Source: CAVROP01 sp050012175 (GTDB lineage: Bacteria; Acidobacteriota; Terriglobia; UBA7540). Taken from it: a stretch of 64,000 nt of DNA. The translations under genes and the position numbers were made by a program. The stretch lies in the NCBI GenBank assembly GCA_050012175.1, contig JBEKHR010000024.1, positions 18,952 to 82,951 of the forward strand, written 5' to 3'. The notes under the pieces are model-generated. The model searched no databases. It saw only the letters and a program-made list of their open reading frames with translations, and had not been told where the DNA came from. How positions within the stretch are numbered: the first letter of the stretch is position 1; each line of letters begins with the position of its first letter. Shown one piece after another: positions 8,388-17,476 of the stretch.

Positions 8388-10091
8388 TCACTTGTCACTT
8401 GTCACTGGTATTTTTATTGCTGCCTTTCGCGCGAAGTTGACGGCTTCTTCGTAGCCTGCATCCACGTGGCGGGCTACGCCGATGCCTGGATCGTTGGTCA
8501 GCACGCGGTTCAACCGCATGGCCATTTCCGGAGTGCCGTCGGCCACGGTGACCTGCCCGGCGTGGAGGGAGTAGCCAATTCCCACTCCCCCGCCGTGATG
8601 GAACGAGACCCAGCTTGCCCCTGAGGCGGTGTTCAGGAGCGCGTTTAACACCGGCCAGTCGGCGATGGCGTCGCTGCCATCCTTCATGCTCTCGGTTTCA
8701 CGGAAAGGCGACGCCACGGACCCGCAATCGAGATGGTCCCGACCAATAACGATGGGGGCCTTCAGCTCGCCCTTCGCCACCAAATCATTAATCCGCTCCC
8801 CGAACAGCGCCCGTTCACCATACCCTAGCCAACAGATTCGTGCCGGCAGGCCCTGAAACTTTACATGTTTGTGCGCCAGCCGGATCCAGCGGCTGAGGAC
8901 GGGATTGTCAGGGAAGAGTTCCAGCACCAAGTCGTCGGTCCGGCAAATATCCGAAGCTTCGCCGGAGAGCGCGGCCCAGCGGAACGGCCCGCGTCCCTCG
9001 CAGAAGAGAGGCCGGATGTAGGCGGGAACAAATCCCGGGAAGCTGTAAGCGTCCTTCACGCCCCCATGCTCGAACGCCATGGTGCGGATGTTGTTGCCGT
9101 AATCGAATGTGGCCGCGCCCAGCTTCTGGAGCTCCAGCATGCCTGTGACGTGGTGCGCTATGGACTCGTAAGAACGCTTCAGATAGTCATCTGGATTCTT
9201 CCGTCTGAGCTCGCCGGCTTCTTCGAGCGTCAGTCCCGACGGGATGTAGCCGTTCAACGGGTCGTGCGCGCTGGTCTGGTCTGTGAGCAGGTCGGGCACC
9301 ACACCGCGGCGGGCCAGTTCGGGGATCACCTCCGCGCAGTTCCCAACCAAGCCCACGGACACGGCCTGTTTCTGGCGGACGGCGTTTTTCAGGATGCGGA
9401 GCGCCTCGTCCAGGTCGTTCACGCAGATGTCGCAATAGCCGCCCCGGATGCGCCGCTTGATTTTTTCGGCGTCCACTTCGACGCCCAGAAAGGCGGCGCC
9501 ATTCATGGTGGCAGCCAGTGGCTGGGCTCCTCCCATGCCGCCCATTCCCCCCGTGACCACCAACTTGCCCGAAAGGTCGCTCCCAAAGTGCTTGCGGGAG
9601 GCGGCGGCAAAAGTCTCGAAAGTCCCCTGGAGAATCCCTTGCGTGCCAATATAGATCCAGCTTCCGGCTGTCATCTGGCCATACATCATGAGGCCCAGGC
9701 GCTCGAGTTCGCGGAATTTCTCCCACGTCGCCCAATGCCCCACTAAATTGGCGTTGGCGATCAGCACCCGCGGCGCCCATTCGTGAGTTCGGAAAACGCC
9801 CACCGGCTTGCCAGACTGCACCAGGAGGGTTTCGTCGTTCTCCAGCTTCTTGAGGGCTTCCACGATAGCGTGATAACACTTCCAATTCCGCGCTGCTTTG
9901 CCCGTGCCACCGTAAATGATGAGTTCCTGCGGACGCTCGGCCACCTCCTCGTCCAGGTTGTTCATCAACATCCGCATGGCGGCCTCTTGTTGCCAGCCTT
10001 TGCAGGAAATCTGGCTCCCCCGAGGCGCGCGAATGGGCTGATATGTGGTGGCCGAGGAATCGCTTCTATTCAAAACACTGCCTTGCGTCAT
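8388..10091 (-). CDS. hutU: Urocanate hydratase (urocanase)
   Basis: This enzyme of about 567 residues hydrates urocanate to 4-imidazolone-5-propionate using tightly bound NAD. Recognisable blocks are MYGQMTAGSWIYIGTQG, VTGGMGGMGGAQPLAATM (dinucleotide site), DQTSAHDPLNGY, FQGLPARICWLGYGER and the C-terminal GVGIGYSLHAGQV. The ATG at 10091 was chosen because AGGGGGA lies just upstream; an in-frame ATG at 10109 would add six residues. The protein ends PVTSDK: the last codons and stop lie in the GTGACAAGTGA repeat, as in ftcD and tkt. It belongs to the hut pathway with hutI and ftcD on the same strand. Confidence 0.96.
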   Translation of the reverse strand: MTQGSVLNRSDSSATTYQPIRAPRGSQISCKGWQQEAAMRMLMNNLDEEVAERPQELIIYGGTGKAARNWKCYHAIVEALKKLENDETLLVQSGKPVGVFRTHEWAPRVLIANANLVGHWATWEKFRELERLGLMMYGQMTAGSWIYIGTQGILQGTFETFAAASRKHFGSDLSGKLVVTGGMGGMGGAQPLAATMNGAAFLGVEVDAEKIKRRIRGGYCDICVNDLDEALRILKNAVRQKQAVSVGLVGNCAEVIPELARRGVVPDLLTDQTSAHDPLNGYIPSGLTLEEAGELRRKNPDDYLKRSYESIAHHVTGMLELQKLGAATFDYGNNIRTMAFEHGGVKDAYSFPGFVPAYIRPLFCEGRGPFRWAALSGEASDICRTDDLVLELFPDNPVLSRWIRLAHKHVKFQGLPARICWLGYGERALFGERINDLVAKGELKAPIVIGRDHLDCGSVASPFRETESMKDGSDAIADWPVLNALLNTASGASWVSFHHGGGVGIGYSLHAGQVTVADGTPEMAMRLNRVLTNDPGIGVARHVDAGYEEAVNFARKAAIKIPVTSDK

Positions 10092-10296
10092 GCCTATCCC
10101 CCTGAGCAAATCTTAGCCCAATGCCGAGGAAAGAGAAAGTGCGGCCTGACAGCCGATCCCTTAACCGTGCCCCGCACTTTCTCCGATTAATCCCTTATCT
10201 TGCAGCCCCGTGCTGAGGAGACAAACTTGACAAATGACCTTGCGCGCGGCGACAGAGGGGCTGGGGTGGCCGGGCGAGGATACTGCGGACAACCGA

Positions 10297-10369
10297 CCCT
10301 CTCCCCCTTGGGGGAGAGGGAGGACCGCCGCCGGCGCTTTCTCCAGCCGGGGCGGGCCGGGTGAGGGGG
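10297..10369. repeat. CTCTCCCCC palindromic repeat, inverted copy
   Basis: It reads CCCTCTCCCCCTTGGGGGAG, then a GC-rich centre (CGCCGCCGGCGCTTTCTCCAG) and GGCCGGGTGAGGGGG. This is the reverse orientation of the copy at 564-638. Confidence 0.75.
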
Positions 10370-10484
10370 TCAAGGCCGTGTCGTCCCATGCGGACTTGAC
10401 GCAGTGCATCCATGTTAGTGCCCATTGTCCACGCCATTCAGGCTTCCCCCTCCCCTAGCTAATTTTGTTAAGCGCATTTGGGTT

Positions 10485-10498
10485 GGTTGGACTCAGGG
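10485..10498 (+). promoter_or_regulatory. Shared motif GGTTGGACTCAGGG, acyl-CoA synthetase copy
   Basis: The 14-mer is identical to the one upstream of gnd (36295-36308, other strand), and 12 of its bases recur before tkt at 36381-36392. Here it ends 56 bases before the chosen ATG. TTGGAC could act as a -35 box, but the best -10 (TAAGAT at 10513) would need a 20-base spacer, so an operator or other role is equally possible. Confidence 0.4.
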
Positions 10499-10554
10499 AT
10501 TGAAAGATGTGCTAAGATGTGGGCGCATGGGGCGGGCACAACGCGTCAGGGCAT

Positions 10555-12420
10555 ATGGACAACAGCGACTTCACAACTCTCAACGAACTGTTTCTCAAGG
10601 CGATTGAGAAGTATAACAAGCCGGACTGTCTCCTATACAAATCGGACGGCCAGTATCGCGGCATATCCTCCCGCGAGGCGCTGCGGAAGGCTGCGGCCTT
10701 GGCTTCAGCACTGGAGCGGCTCGGGGCCAGGCCGGGCGAGCGCATCGCGTTGCTCTCGGAGAATCGACCCGAGTGGACGCTGACGGATTACGCCATTCTT
10801 GGCATGCGCGCTATCACGGTCCCGCTTTATCCCACGCTGCTCGAGCCGGACCTCGAGTACATCCTCCGTGACTCAGAAGCCAAAGGCATCGTCCTGGCCA
10901 CGGACGTCCAACTCCGAAAGGTCCTCAACATCTGGGGCAGGCTGCCGGCTTTGAAGTTTGTGCTGGCCATGGACTGCTCCAACGTCGCGGGGACAGGGGC
11001 GAATTGCTGGGAGGGGAGCATCGAGAGCGAACTGGGCTGGAGCGGCCCCACCCTCGTCGAGGCGTTCAAAGCCAAGGCGTTAGCTGCGCGGCCGGGGAAT
11101 ACTGCCAGCCTCCTGTACACCTCCGGCACCATGGGCCAGCCGCAGGGCGTAATCCTCACGCACGCCAATCTCGTTTCCAACATCCGATCAACCGCCGAGG
11201 TCTTTCCCCTCAGTCAATCCGACGTCCTAATCTCATTCCTGCCGCTGTCCCATGTGTTTGAGCGCATGGTGGAGTTCTTCTGCTTCTGGAAGGGCGTTTC
11301 CATCGCTTATGTGGAGAGCCTGGACGCATTGCCGCAGAATCTCCTAGAGGTCCGCCCCACCGTCATGGCTGTGGTTCCGCGCCTGCTCGAAAAGATCCAA
11401 GGCAGGGTGATGGATGCCGTCCGCCAGGCGCCTGCCTCGAAACGGCGGCTCTTCCACTGGGCTGTGAAAGTTGGCAAGCAGTACGCTCCTTTCCTCCTCG
11501 AAGGGCGAACTCAGCCGCTGGGCCTGCGGTTGAAGCACGCACTCGCCGACCGGCTGATCTGTTCTAGGGTCCGCGAACAACTGGGCGGCAGGGTCTACAT
11601 ACTCATTTCGGGTGCAGCCCCGCTATCCAAGGACTTGGGGGAGTTTTTCTTCGCTCTGGGGCTTCCGGTCTACGAGGGTTACGGGCTTACGGAGACTTCG
11701 CCGGTCATTTCTGTTAACTGCCCAGGGCGCACCAAGCTCGGCACCGTAGGTCCCGTCATACCTCGCGTGGAGGTCAAGCTGAGTGAGGAAGAGATCGACC
11801 CGGAAGGCGCCGTAGGAAGGGAAATCCTGGTGCGTGGGCCCAACGTCACAGCCGGCTACTACCACCTCGAGGAGGTGAATCGCGCCGCCTTCGTGGATGG
11901 CTGGTTCCGCACCGGCGACCTCGGGGCCTTCGACTCCGATGGCTACTTGAAGATTACGGGGCGCAAGAAGAACCTGTTCAAGACTACCGGGGGCAAATAC
12001 GTGGCGCCGGAAAAGCTCGAGAACCTCTTCCAAGGCCATCCTTACATTTATCAGATTGCAGTACTGGGGGACGGGCGGAAATTCGTCGGGGCGTTGATTG
12101 TGCCTGAGTTCACCCGTTTGATGGCCTACGCTCGCAGCCAGGGGATCTCTTTCCAGAATCGCCAGGAACTCGTTGCCAACCCTGATATTCAAGCGCTTAT
12201 ACGGCAGCAAGTGGACGAAGCCACCTGCTGGCTCCCGCGCCACGAGAAGATTCGCCGCTTTATTTTGCTCCCCCAGGAATTCAGCATCGCCTCAGGAGAG
12301 CTTTCGCTCACCCTCAAAGTCAAGCGCCGCGTCGTGGAAGAAAAATACCGGGCACAGATCGAAGAAATGTTTAGCCACCGCGCCCCGCAGGCCCAGAGCC
12401 CTTGCGCCTCGAAGTCTTAG
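10555..12420 (+). CDS. AMP-dependent long-chain acyl-CoA synthetase
   Basis: This 621-residue protein belongs to the ANL superfamily long-chain fatty acid-CoA ligases, which activate fatty acids to acyl-CoA via acyl-AMP. Motifs in order are LLYTSGTMGQPQGVILTHAN (phosphate-binding loop, residues ~187-206), SFLPLSHVFERM, VYEGYGLTETSPVIS, GWFRTGDLGAFDSDGYLKIT and GRKKNLFKTTGGKYVAP. The usual TSGTTGxPKG has become TSGTMGQPQG, so the conserved Lys is Gln; activity may be altered. The ATG at 10555 is preferred over an upstream GTG (10519) because homology begins there. Repeat DNA follows the stop. Confidence 0.93.
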   Translation: MDNSDFTTLNELFLKAIEKYNKPDCLLYKSDGQYRGISSREALRKAAALASALERLGARPGERIALLSENRPEWTLTDYAILGMRAITVPLYPTLLEPDLEYILRDSEAKGIVLATDVQLRKVLNIWGRLPALKFVLAMDCSNVAGTGANCWEGSIESELGWSGPTLVEAFKAKALAARPGNTASLLYTSGTMGQPQGVILTHANLVSNIRSTAEVFPLSQSDVLISFLPLSHVFERMVEFFCFWKGVSIAYVESLDALPQNLLEVRPTVMAVVPRLLEKIQGRVMDAVRQAPASKRRLFHWAVKVGKQYAPFLLEGRTQPLGLRLKHALADRLICSRVREQLGGRVYILISGAAPLSKDLGEFFFALGLPVYEGYGLTETSPVISVNCPGRTKLGTVGPVIPRVEVKLSEEEIDPEGAVGREILVRGPNVTAGYYHLEEVNRAAFVDGWFRTGDLGAFDSDGYLKITGRKKNLFKTTGGKYVAPEKLENLFQGHPYIYQIAVLGDGRKFVGALIVPEFTRLMAYARSQGISFQNRQELVANPDIQALIRQQVDEATCWLPRHEKIRRFILLPQEFSIASGELSLTLKVKRRVVEEKYRAQIEEMFSHRAPQAQSPCASKS

Positions 12421-12506
12421 TGGTTCGTGGAAGAGGCTACTGGCGTGTCATTCTGCGCGAAGTCGTCCCGCCGCGGCGGGTTCGTGGCTGGTTGCTGCAA
12501 ACTTGT

Positions 12507-12622
12507 GGCTCCCTGGCGCCTAACACTCGGCGCCCGACACCCAACACCTGACACCTGGCTCCCTGGCGCCTAACACTCGGCGCCTGACACCCGACACCTG
12601 ACACCTGGGACCTAACACCTGT
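12507..12622 (+). repeat. Tandem repeat, about 50-bp period, two copies plus partial
   Basis: The word GGCTCCCTGGCGCCTAACAC begins at 12507 and again at 12557. Each copy is followed by CTCGGCGCC and a run of CGACACC/CAACACCTGACACCTG. It fills the gap between the convergent acyl-CoA synthetase and secreted protein genes. Confidence 0.85.
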
Positions 12623-12632
12623 GTCCGGGTCG

Positions 12633-13148
12633 TTACTTCAGCTCGACAAAGTATCGACCCAAGTAGAGCCGCGCGCCAGCTTCTTTACTCAAGACGATAT
12701 TGAGCGGTTTGGGCTGTTTCACCGCACTGTCTTTCTTGGCGCCACAATCACCGACTTTTTCGCCAGCCTGGTTATAAAGAAAGAACTTGCCGGCGGGCTT
12801 TTCCAAGCCGAAGCCATAGCTCCCCACACTCAACGGAACATCGCAGACCGACACCTTCCCTTCGGTAATGACCATCCCCATGTACTTCTGTTGAATCTGG
12901 GAGCTGTACCCAGCGGTGTCGATCAAGGCCAACACTAATCGCGCACGTGCCGGGGTCTTCAGCAGTGCGGCGTTGCGCTTTTCCACGGGGATCCTATTCC
13001 CCTCCAGGTAAAAATCATTGGGTACCGCAGATTCAAAGGCCTTGCCAGAGATCTGTTCGAAGGCGCCCTGGGCACACGCGCTCCCAGGCATGCCCATGAG
13101 TATGGCCATGGCGACCAGAATCAATCCACCTGCACCGAGTCTCTTCAT
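12633..13148 (-). CDS. Secreted protein of unknown function
   Basis: This 171-residue protein was not assigned to a named family. A clear signal peptide (KR, then GAGGLILVAMAILMGMPGSA, then CAQG) predicts export, with cleavage near residue 26; a Cys sits close to the site but the context is a poor lipobox. The mature part has alternating hydrophobic strands (ARLVLALIDTAGYSSQIQQK, MGMVITEGKVSVCDVPLSVG, GKFFLYNQAGEKVGDC, LYLGRYFVELK) and two Cys that could pair, suggesting a small beta-rich domain. Codon usage and frame are consistent with a real gene. It appears to be monocistronic. Confidence 0.72.
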   Translation of the reverse strand: MKRLGAGGLILVAMAILMGMPGSACAQGAFEQISGKAFESAVPNDFYLEGNRIPVEKRNAALLKTPARARLVLALIDTAGYSSQIQQKYMGMVITEGKVSVCDVPLSVGSYGFGLEKPAGKFFLYNQAGEKVGDCGAKKDSAVKQPKPLNIVLSKEAGARLYLGRYFVELK

Positions 13149-13626
13149 GCGTTTTCCTCCTCAAAGATTTCCCAGGGTAAGGCGAGGCTACCCGAGGTCC
13201 ACCTAAACAGCCGCAGTCTATCACGAAAGGCTATCCCTGCACACAAAACAAGGGCTTTATAGAGGATTGCACAATCCTTCCTCGAACCGGACTCTTCAGG
13301 CGGGACCAGGCACTTAGAGCGGGACAACTTTGGCGGGCGCAGCTTGAAGGTACTCAATCAATGTCTCCACTCGCCGATCCCCTTTTTGGCACAACGGGCT
13401 TGAATTTCATGGTGAAGACGCTGCTTCGCTCGCAACGCTTGGTGAAACGCCGGACGCCATTGCTGAAACTCTCGGAAAACGCGTAACTGGGTAGCGCTAC
13501 CACGTCGCGTGCGAGCAAGGCGATGATTACGGCGATGAAGTCTTCTCCTGGCTTTCTGCTCGGCACTGTTAGCCTCGCTGCAACTGTTGTAAGATGGGCT
13601 CGTTCAAGCAGACGGAGCGAGCCATA
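13149..13626. other. Intergenic region without a recognised gene
   Basis: A minus-strand open frame of 70 codons (13354-13566) was not recognised and lacks a convincing ribosome binding site. Repeat words are scarce compared with other spacers, so this may be decayed coding DNA or a true promoter region for the two divergent secreted-protein genes. Confidence 0.5.
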
Positions 13627-14634
13627 ATGTTCAAGAAAACGGCACGGCGGTTATTGTGGGTCCGCTCAGGTTCCGCCGCAGCGTGGACGTCAACCCCTTT
13701 CATATTATTCTCCGTCTTATTCTCCGTCGCGGCTGTCTTGAGTTGCGCGTCTTTTGCGGCGGGTCAAATGATCAAAGCGGCGGTGGTCTCGACTACGCTT
13801 GAGTCCACCTCATTCCGGCGGTGGTCGCAGGACCTTGGCTACCGGGAAACCCAACTCTATCCGCTGACTCTTGGCGCCTCAGGCTGTCCCTTCGTAGAAG
13901 TGGATGTTTGCGGTATCAAACTCCCCCTGATGCTCGATTCAGGAACCGCCAGAGGGTTTGTGATTACCAACCAGGCCCCTTCCATTCCGCATCGCGTTGA
14001 GGAACGCATCGAGGAGCTCAATGCCGACGGCAGCCACCGCGGCGAATCGTTTGGCATTCGCGTCGAAACGGTCTCCGTCCTCGGGGAAGTTTTCAAGAAT
14101 GTCGCGGCAAGCCTGTCCGATTGGCAAATGTTCTCCTCCGAACCCTTCAATGGGACCGTGGGGCTTGACTTCTTCCTGGATCGGCGCCTGACTTTGGATT
14201 ACCGATCACGGAGAGTCGGCGTGACCGCTTCACCTCTCCCGGAGAAACTCGACCCCAAGCGTTATCTTTGCGTCGATCTGGTCGAGCCTCCGAAATCGCA
14301 GGGTCACATTCTGTATGCCCGAGCCAGAGTGAACAGGCGTGAGGCGATCGTCTATTTCGATACAGGCTACAACGTGTCCTTCATCGACCCCGCCTTTGCC
14401 GAAGGCCTCGCTCGTGTCGAACGGCCTGGAAAATTCAAGGCTTTCCGTGAGCGAGTTCCGATGGAACTGGGCGGGCACACATTCATTCTTGATGACCTCC
14501 GCGAATCCCAGGTCCGTCGCGGAACCGGCTTTGACTTGCCCGTCGCACTGGCGCTCGGCAGCGACGTTCTATCCCGCTTCATAGTCACGATCGACATCCG
14601 CGCCAAGAAGCTCATCCTCGCGGTGGCTCAGTAG
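13627..14634 (+). CDS. Two-lobed retropepsin-like aspartic protease, exported or membrane-anchored
   Basis: This 335-residue protein starts at the ATG at 13627, which has GGAG 9 bases upstream. A hydrophobic segment at residues ~24-46 ends in FAAGQ and predicts export or anchoring. Two tandem clan-AA-like domains follow. The first, residues ~80-200, has catalytic-type LMLDSGTA (D104) and ends GTVGLDFFLDRRLTLDY. The second, residues ~215-334, has IVYFDTGYN (D245) and ends ALGSDVLSRFIVTID. Each repeats the pattern of a full bacterial retropepsin subunit, so one chain could form a pepsin-like active site from D104 and D245. Substrates are unknown. It stands alone. Confidence 0.82.
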   Translation: MFKKTARRLLWVRSGSAAAWTSTPFILFSVLFSVAAVLSCASFAAGQMIKAAVVSTTLESTSFRRWSQDLGYRETQLYPLTLGASGCPFVEVDVCGIKLPLMLDSGTARGFVITNQAPSIPHRVEERIEELNADGSHRGESFGIRVETVSVLGEVFKNVAASLSDWQMFSSEPFNGTVGLDFFLDRRLTLDYRSRRVGVTASPLPEKLDPKRYLCVDLVEPPKSQGHILYARARVNRREAIVYFDTGYNVSFIDPAFAEGLARVERPGKFKAFRERVPMELGGHTFILDDLRESQVRRGTGFDLPVALALGSDVLSRFIVTIDIRAKKLILAVAQ

Positions 14635-15227
14635 CTGCTTTGGGCGTCTCCTTGAGGCACGAAGTGGGTCATACCTCGTCCGGACCCTTCTGAGTTGGGG
14701 TATTCCTTTAGAATCTGGCACGCTGTCCGGAAGTGGCGTCCGGCCACGTGTGGCGGCGGAGAGCAGATGCTCTTCACTCTGAATCCGGAATCGTGACTCC
14801 TGACCCCTAACTCCTGACTCCTGTTCTTCCCCCGACTACCACCTACTAACTACCATTCTTTTCAACAACATTCCCGCTTTCAACGCGTAACTACTTTTGT
14901 TTTCTACGACATTCCCGCTTCGCCCCAGGCTGCCGAAAGCCTGTCCTTTGTTTTCATAGACATTCCCGCGTCGTTCCTTCAATTTCTAGAGTCACTGTTT
15001 CCTCTTTCCCTGAGGAGAAGACACTCTGTCCCAGGCTGCTGTGTGGGCCAAGAGTCGCGCCAGCTCGAATTCCCCCTCAACCGCAGTAGGCAGCCGGCAG
15101 TAAGCAGAAGGCAGTCGGCGCTGGCCAGAAATAAGGAGGCAACTGGCAATTCATAATTCACCAGTCACCATTCAGCATTTTTCTTCCACAACCCCACTTA
15201 CTAACCTAGCCTATCTTCTGCCGTCTG
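14635..15227. other. Intergenic region made largely of long repeat copy A
   Basis: After ~130 unremarkable bases the sequence enters GACTCCTGACCCCTAACTCC words at about 14793 and then the long iteron-bearing repeat (14855-15237). No independent gene was recognised; the minus-strand frame inside it is repeat-derived. Confidence 0.75.
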
Positions 15228-15237
15228 TCAAGAGACA
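14855..15237 (+). repeat. Long iteron-bearing repeat, copy A
   Basis: Three 23-bp units of the form TTTGTTTTC-n5-ACATTCCCGC start at about 14855, 14896 and 14947 (spacing 41 and 51). They are followed by CCTCTTTCCCTGAGGAGAAG, polypurine repeat words, CAGCATTTTTCTTCCACAAC, CCCACTTACTAACCTAGCCT and a final TGTCAAGAGACA at 15226-15237. Copy B (16851-17172, inverted) and copy C (60912-61302) share this order. The RHS reading frame ends inside the terminal TGTCAAGAGACA. Confidence 0.88.
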
Positions 15238-16616
15238 TGGAGTCCGCTTCCGGCAGGCATTTGCGACAGGGGGTGGCATGCCAGGGTAAATGAAGATGCT
15301 GGCATCCAAATCAAATGACGTGCGCCGCTGCGGGTTGACGATGGCCAGTTCGCCCTTGGATCCGAAGGCGCGAGTCCGCTCGGGTCGGTGAGCGTGGTGG
15401 GATTATTGCGCACATAGGCATACATGTTCCAGGTCTGGGGGTCGTTGAGCTTGACGGCCTTCACGCCTATCGGGTCGGGGCTGAGCCAGCGGCCGAAGTT
15501 GGGGGAAGAGAAGCGAGCGGTAGTGATGTCGGTGGTGGTCGTCACGTCGCGGTAGGGTATGTTGGCGAAGTTGTAGCCGCCAGAGCCCTGCACCTCCCAC
15601 ACATCTCCCCAGGGGTAAAACAATATGTCCTCCGCCTCCGCCCCGCTCTGAAGCGTCCGCATGCTGGCCGAGTCCAGAGCGTTGACGTGGTTGAAATCCG
15701 TCTCTGAACCTTCGTACAGCGCGAAGGCCCGGTCGCCAAAACGGACGAGAGTGTAGCTGTTCGCATTGCCCAGCCAATTCCCCTCCGGGTCAAACAGGTG
15801 CAGCTCGCCCCCGCCCGAGGACGCCCACTGTACACGGACCCCCAGGGCGTTGTAAGTGAAGCTCCAAGTCGAGCCACCGTCCACCGAGGCCACTCGCCCT
15901 TCCGCGTCCCATTGGTAGGTGTGCACCGGCTGCGCGGGATAATTGCTCGGGTCCTGCAATAGATCCCCTGCTGCGTCGTAGCTGAACGAGTAGTTACCTA
16001 TCGTGGCTAGCTGGTTGTTGTTCTGGCTGTTGTAGGTCAGAGAGGGGCACAGGCCCGATCCCGAGCACGACATGTTGCCCCAGGGGCCGTAAGAATAGGT
16101 CTGGCTCCAGAGTACGCTGCCGCCCAAAGTCTTGGCGATCGCGGTCCACAGGCGGTTCACGCCATCATAAGTGTAGCTCGCCGTGTGGCTGAAAGAGGAA
16201 TTCACGTTGTCCTGGTACCAGTACCCCACCACGTTCCCGTTGTTGCCCGCAGCCACCGACGGGGGCAGGCAAGAGGTGGGATTGGCCGCGCCCAGAGAGT
16301 AATTGTACACCAGACAGTAATCCGCCGTAGCGTTGCCGGTTGTCCCCAGCTCGATCATGACGGGATCTAAGCGGTTGTTGTATGCGTAGGTTTCCTGGGC
16401 GCCCGTGCCGCCACCGGGCGCGCCGTTCACGAGCTGGCTGACCGCGCCCCAGGGGGTATATGTGATACTCTGCGCCAGGTACTGTGGGTGGTTGGTGTCC
16501 GCGAAAGAGCTTTGCATCTGAGTAATGCGTCGCGCCGGGGAAATCGCGTTGGTGATGGTGAATCCTGCGGGATGAATCCACCAGTCGTTGTTGCCCGCAG
16601 CTACCGCAAAAGCCAC
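15228..16616 (-). pseudogene. RHS/YD-repeat protein fragment with core domain
   Basis: The 462-codon frame carries YD-type repeats (YNNRLDPVMIEL, YSYGPWGNMSC, YSFSYDAAGDLLQDP, YQWDAEGRVASVDGG, FTYNALGVRVQW). It then has an RHS-associated core ending FGRWLSPDPIG and DPQTWNMYAYVRNNPTTLTDPSGL. Full RHS proteins exceed 1,000 residues; here the 5' part is missing. The frame stays open upstream through non-RHS hairpin repeat DNA, and the best start is a GTG at 16616. After the core only ~40 residues remain, and the stop lies in the terminal TGTCAAGAGACA of copy A. It is probably a stranded toxin-delivery gene fragment between two inverted repeats. Confidence 0.75.
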
Positions 16617-16850
16617 CCGGCCTTCAGCATCCGCCAGCTCCGCAGGAGCGGCAGAATTTAGCCCACGGTGCGAACCGTGGGTTCACGGCCACCCCTCACC
16701 CCCTGCCCCTCTCCCCGCGCTGCGGGGAGAGGGGTGCCGGAGGCGTCGTGAGGGTCGTCTGTCCCAGGGCTGCCGCCCTGGGCTACATTCTTCCACCCCT
16801 ACGGGGCTCCGGAGGTCGGCGCGACGAACGTCGCACCCAAGGGGACTCGA

Positions 16851-17172
16851 TGTCTCTTGACAAACCGGAAGCGATAGGCTAGGATGCTAAGCGGATCATG
16901 CAGGATTCAGGATTCAGGAGTCAGGAGTCAGGAAAAAACTTCGACAACGCGTCAGCGGGGCAAGCGGGGCGACAAACTCCTTTGCTCCCTCGGGACAAGA
17001 TGTCGCTCAGAAAAGGGAAAGGAAAAACGCAGTAACCTTAAAAACTGGCGGAACGACGCGGGAATGTCTATGAAAACAAAGAGTCGGTTTTCCACAGGGG
17101 GTAAAAAAGCGGGAATGTCTTAGAAAACAAATGTAGTTACGCGTTGAAAGCGCCAATGTTGTTGAAAACAAA
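16851..17172 (-). repeat. Long iteron-bearing repeat, copy B (inverted)
   Basis: Read on the minus strand, its three 23-bp units lie at 17172-17150, 17131-17109 and 17080-17058. Start-to-start distances are 41 and 51 bases, exactly as in copies A and C. It ends in TGTCAAGAGACA (complement of 16851-16862). With copy A it brackets the RHS fragment, iterons facing outward, giving a unit of about 2.3 kb. Confidence 0.88.
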
Positions 17173-17354
17173 GGTTGTTAGCTTCCGGTAGGTGGTAGGC
17201 CGTAGGTCGTAGGTGGTACGTGCGGGACGAACGGGATTCAGGATTCGGGATTCAGGAGTCAGGAGGCAGAAGAACTGGGGCGGGCGCTCGGGCTGGGGCA
17301 ACTGGAAACTCTGATTCGTGAATATGAATTGCGCATTGCCCACTGGCTAATGCC

Positions 17355-17393
17355 CTTGAAGAGCCGCAGGTCCGAAGGGCGGGACCTGCGCTA
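17355..17393. repeat. GCAGGTCC hairpin repeat, copy 1
   Basis: It reads CTTGAAGAGCCGCAGGTCC, a short loop, then GGGACCTGCGCTAC. Other copies are 41624-41664 (inverted) and 60796-60836. Confidence 0.75.
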
Positions 17394-17476
17394 CCCTTGC
17401 TTTTCTTCCCCAATCCCTAGCAGAGAGAAGGTAGGCGGTACGCAGTCAGCATCCTCTGTTACAATACCGTTCCCTT

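Larger units (their letters stand above)
10110..10554. other. Intergenic region upstream of the acyl-CoA synthetase gene
   Basis: Divergent spacer between hutU and the acyl-CoA synthetase gene. It contains an inverted copy of the CTCTCCCCC repeat (10297-10369) and a GGTTGGACTCAGGG motif at 10485-10498 shared with the gnd-tkt spacer. No gene was recognised. Confidence 0.7.
16617..17476. other. Gene-free repeat region upstream of mutT
   Basis: The segment holds a short CTCTCCCC repeat (about 16693-16733), CCCAGGGCTGCCGCCCTGGG and CCCACGGTGCGAACCGTGGG hairpins, inverted long repeat copy B (16851-17172), GATTCAGGATTCAGGAGTCAGG words on both sides of copy B, and a GCAGGTCC hairpin at 17355-17393. 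No gene was recognised. Confidence 0.75.
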
